Shown here: positions 62,604-64,000 of the stretch, piece by piece | How the letters are laid out: every line of letters starts with the position of its first letter | Position numbering within the stretch: position 1 is the first letter of the stretch | Assembly: GCF_945957355.1 (NCBI RefSeq) | Contig: NZ_CAMFKM010000006.1 | Coordinates: 62,001-126,000, forward strand | Length of the DNA: 64,000 nucleotides | DNA from: an uncultured Reyranella sp. | GTDB lineage: Bacteria > Pseudomonadota > Alphaproteobacteria > Reyranellales > Reyranellaceae | Direction of reading: 5' to 3' | The notes under the pieces: model-generated | What the model was told of the DNA's origin: nothing | The model's database searches: none | Seen by the model: the letters and a program-made list of their open reading frames with translations, nothing else | Position numbers and translations under genes: made by a program

Positions 62604-63194
62604 TTACGCCGGGGACAGAATACGGCAGGTCACCCGATCGACGAACGTCGACACGGGCGGCCCGTAGACGGGGACACCCCAACGCTCGCCGGGGCCGGCC
62701 GGAGAAAGGACCACGCGCGTGTCCTGGACCGGACGACCGCCGTTCGTAAAGGTGCAGCCCACGACCGGATCGACGACGCTTCCGCTGTTGTTGGTGACAT
62801 AAACCACGGTCAACCAGTTCTGTTGCGGCACGGCCTGAAGCCACGGGCTGTCGATTACCACGACGGGCACCGTCGGACCGGCAGTGATGGGTACGGTCCC
62901 CATCAGGTTGCCTCGCGGCCTCTGAACGACGACTTGGGTTGCCACCGACTGGGCGCTCGGATCGAACGCCTTGTCCGCCGGCGTCTTCGGCATAGCCGCC
63001 TGCTGTTGCGGGGTCTGATTGTCCTTGCTGACATTCTCGGGCGTCCAGACCTTTCCGGTCCGTTCGTCCTTGAACTGCGTCAGCCCGTTGGTCGAAACCC
63101 CAGCGCCGACCGTGCCAGGCGCCTGGGCAAACGCCGACGTCGAGGCGACGACGACCGAAGCGGCCAGCGTTGCCAGAAGAGCGGAGCGCTTCAT
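62604..63194 (-). CDS. Exported protein of unknown function
   Basis: A 196-residue protein with a signal peptide (LLATLAASVVVASTSAFAQA). A charged, low-complexity linker follows (NVSKDNQTPQQQAAMPKTPA), then a beta-rich C-terminal domain (GTVPITAGPTVPVVVIDSPW, NWLTVVYVTNNSGSVVDPVV, with two Cys that could form a disulfide). I do not recognise the family. The ATG at 63194 has GGAG 8 nt upstream; upstream ATGs at 63203 would add three residues. It starts 12 nt after the CsbD-type gene, so the two may be one transcription unit ending at the hairpin. Confidence 0.6.
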   Translation of the reverse strand: MKRSALLATLAASVVVASTSAFAQAPGTVGAGVSTNGLTQFKDERTGKVWTPENVSKDNQTPQQQAAMPKTPADKAFDPSAQSVATQVVVQRPRGNLMGTVPITAGPTVPVVVIDSPWLQAVPQQNWLTVVYVTNNSGSVVDPVVGCTFTNGGRPVQDTRVVLSPAGPGERWGVPVYGPPVSTFVDRVTCRILSPA

Positions 63195-63206
63195 GATCAT
63201 CACTCC

Positions 63207-63527
63207 TCACATATCCTTGATGCGGGACTTCTCCCAGGTGACGACCTGCGCCTCGGCTTCACTCTTCGAGATGCCGTAGCGGGCCTGGATCTTGCCGACC
63301 AACTGGTCGCGACGGCCCTCGATGGCGAGGAGGTCGTCGTCTGTGAGCTTGCCCCATTGCTCCTTCACGGCGCCTTTGGTCTGATTCCAGTTGCCCTTGA
63401 GCTTTTCCCAAAGCGTCTTGGCGTCGCTCTGAGCGGTCGTCTGGCCGGGCGTCTGCGCGTTGGCGACGAGCGGCAGTGACACGATGGCGAAGCCGGCGCA
63501 TGCGGCCAGCTTGACGATTGATCGCAT
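63207..63527 (-). CDS. CsbD-family protein with signal peptide
   Basis: A 106-residue protein. Residues 1-25 form a signal peptide (MRSIVKLAACAGFAIVSLPL, then ANA). The rest is a CsbD-like domain: WNQTKGAVKEQWGKLTDDDL, then LAIEGRRDQLVGKIQARYGI. Most CsbD proteins are cytoplasmic stress proteins without a signal, so an exported form is unusual. AGGAGG lies just upstream of the ATG at 63527. Confidence 0.85.
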   Translation of the reverse strand: MRSIVKLAACAGFAIVSLPLVANAQTPGQTTAQSDAKTLWEKLKGNWNQTKGAVKEQWGKLTDDDLLAIEGRRDQLVGKIQARYGISKSEAEAQVVTWEKSRIKDM

Positions 63528-63614
63528 GGAGAACCTCCTGTTGGGACCTGGTAACGGGGCGGCCAAACCGAGGTTGCCGGGGTCGTTTGAGGCCGACCCG
63601 GGCGCGACCCGCGC

Positions 63615-63764
63615 CTAAACCCAGAGCGATTTCAGGGCGAACGCGATCGGAATGACGATGATCATGGCGACGTAGAGGTCCATGAGTTCGCCCGCCAGTG
63701 GGCCATGGTCCGAACGATCCTGCGTCATGATGTTCGACGTTTCGGGCACTTGCTTGGACTTCAT
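63615..63764 (-). CDS. 49-residue single-helix membrane protein
   Basis: MKSKQVPETSNIMTQDRSDH, a short hydrophilic part, then LYVAMIIVIPIAFALKSLWV as a C-terminal helix. GGAGGGGATC lies upstream of the ATG at 63764. Family unknown. It sits between the CsbD-type gene and the right-end regulator gene on the same strand. Confidence 0.5.
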   Translation of the reverse strand: MKSKQVPETSNIMTQDRSDHGPLAGELMDLYVAMIIVIPIAFALKSLWV

Positions 63765-63865
63765 GATCCCCTCCACGATTGCCCCATCCTGAACAGATGA
63801 ACGCCGCAAAATCGTGCGGGGTTGCAGCCGTCGCGCGGGATTCTTGGGGCGGTCTGTGGATGGCT

Positions 63866-64000
63866 TCAGCCCGACTTGCGTACAGTGTGGTCGAGGGCCT
63901 GCTGCAGGTCGATCGACGAATAAGGCTTGGAGATGAACTGGATTCCGTCGCCCTGCAGGCCCGGGCGGCTGTAGCCGCTGGCAATTACGACAGGCAGCGA
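63866..64000 (-). CDS. C-terminal end of a response-regulator receiver domain (partial)
   Basis: The last 44 residues before a stop at 63866 read LPVVIASGYSRPGLQGDGIQ then FISKPYSSIDLQQALDHTVR. They match the final strand and helix of a receiver domain, with the conserved Lys in the SKPYSS segment. The receiver is probably the C-terminal domain of a hybrid histidine kinase or a stand-alone regulator; the rest lies outside the window. Confidence 0.7.
   Translation of the reverse strand, partial: SLPVVIASGYSRPGLQGDGIQFISKPYSSIDLQQALDHTVRKSG

Noticed and set aside
1..64000. tRNA, rRNA or insertion sequence elements
   Set aside because: By reading I found no cloverleaf with CCA-type end, no rRNA-like stretch, and no transposase with flanking inverted repeats. 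A dedicated search could still reveal small RNAs.

Overview
The window is high-GC (roughly 65%, my estimate) bacterial chromosome, most consistent with an alphaproteobacterium. Supporting points are an Omp25-like OmpA porin, an ergothioneine egtB-egtD pair, a DUF2161 nuclease, a YcaQ glycosylase, and an exopolysaccharide locus with a VpsM-like barrel, Wza and a BY-kinase. The genus cannot be fixed from sequence alone; a Reyranella-like or Rhodospirillales lineage is a guess. I saw no rRNA, tRNA, CRISPR array or intact insertion sequence.

Layout. (1) 1-6.6 kb is a graveyard of glycosyltransferase genes. One GT4 remnant lies on the + strand, and a very long multi-domain GT2/GT4 remnant lies on the - strand. 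They flank an intact ompA with its own terminator. (2) 7.1-18.4 kb is a compact lipid-type biosynthetic cassette on the + strand. It holds a single-module, highly reducing type I polyketide synthase without a thioesterase (KS-AT-DH-degenerate MT-ER-KR-ACP), an alpha-oxoamine synthase overlapping it by 4 nt, a ketoreductase-like SDR, and a CDP-alcohol phosphotransferase. A decayed methyltransferase lies between the last two. The logic parallels fungal fumonisin-type sphingoid assembly (Fum1/Fum8/Fum13) and is the most interesting system here. (3) 18.4-49 kb is a large exopolysaccharide locus. It includes a frameshifted nucleotide-sugar dehydrogenase, a Wzc-like kinase, Wza, a beta-barrel porin, a secreted protein with GPLQ-type hexapeptide repeats, about ten glycosyltransferases in tightly overlapping - strand genes, Wzm/Wzt ABC export genes, an AsnB-type amidotransferase, an initiating sugar transferase and a Wzy/WaaL-type polymerase or ligase. 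A divergent + strand trio (PIG-L deacetylase, methyltransferase, CelD-type acyltransferase) sits inside it. (4) 49-64 kb is ordinary chromosomal background: phosphoesterase, DUF2161, amidase, SGNH hydrolase, VOC protein, YcaQ, a deacetylase-family amidohydrolase, EgtB/EgtD, an oligopeptide-type binding protein, several small membrane or stress proteins, and the C-terminal end of a receiver domain at the right edge.

How the genes may work together (inference): the PKS would build a reduced acyl chain on its ACP. The oxoamine synthase would release it by decarboxylative condensation with an amino acid, giving a 3-keto sphingoid-like base. The SDR would reduce the ketone, and the CDP-alcohol phosphotransferase could add a phospho-headgroup. 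The neighbouring locus would make and export a polysaccharide, so the region as a whole looks devoted to building the cell envelope.
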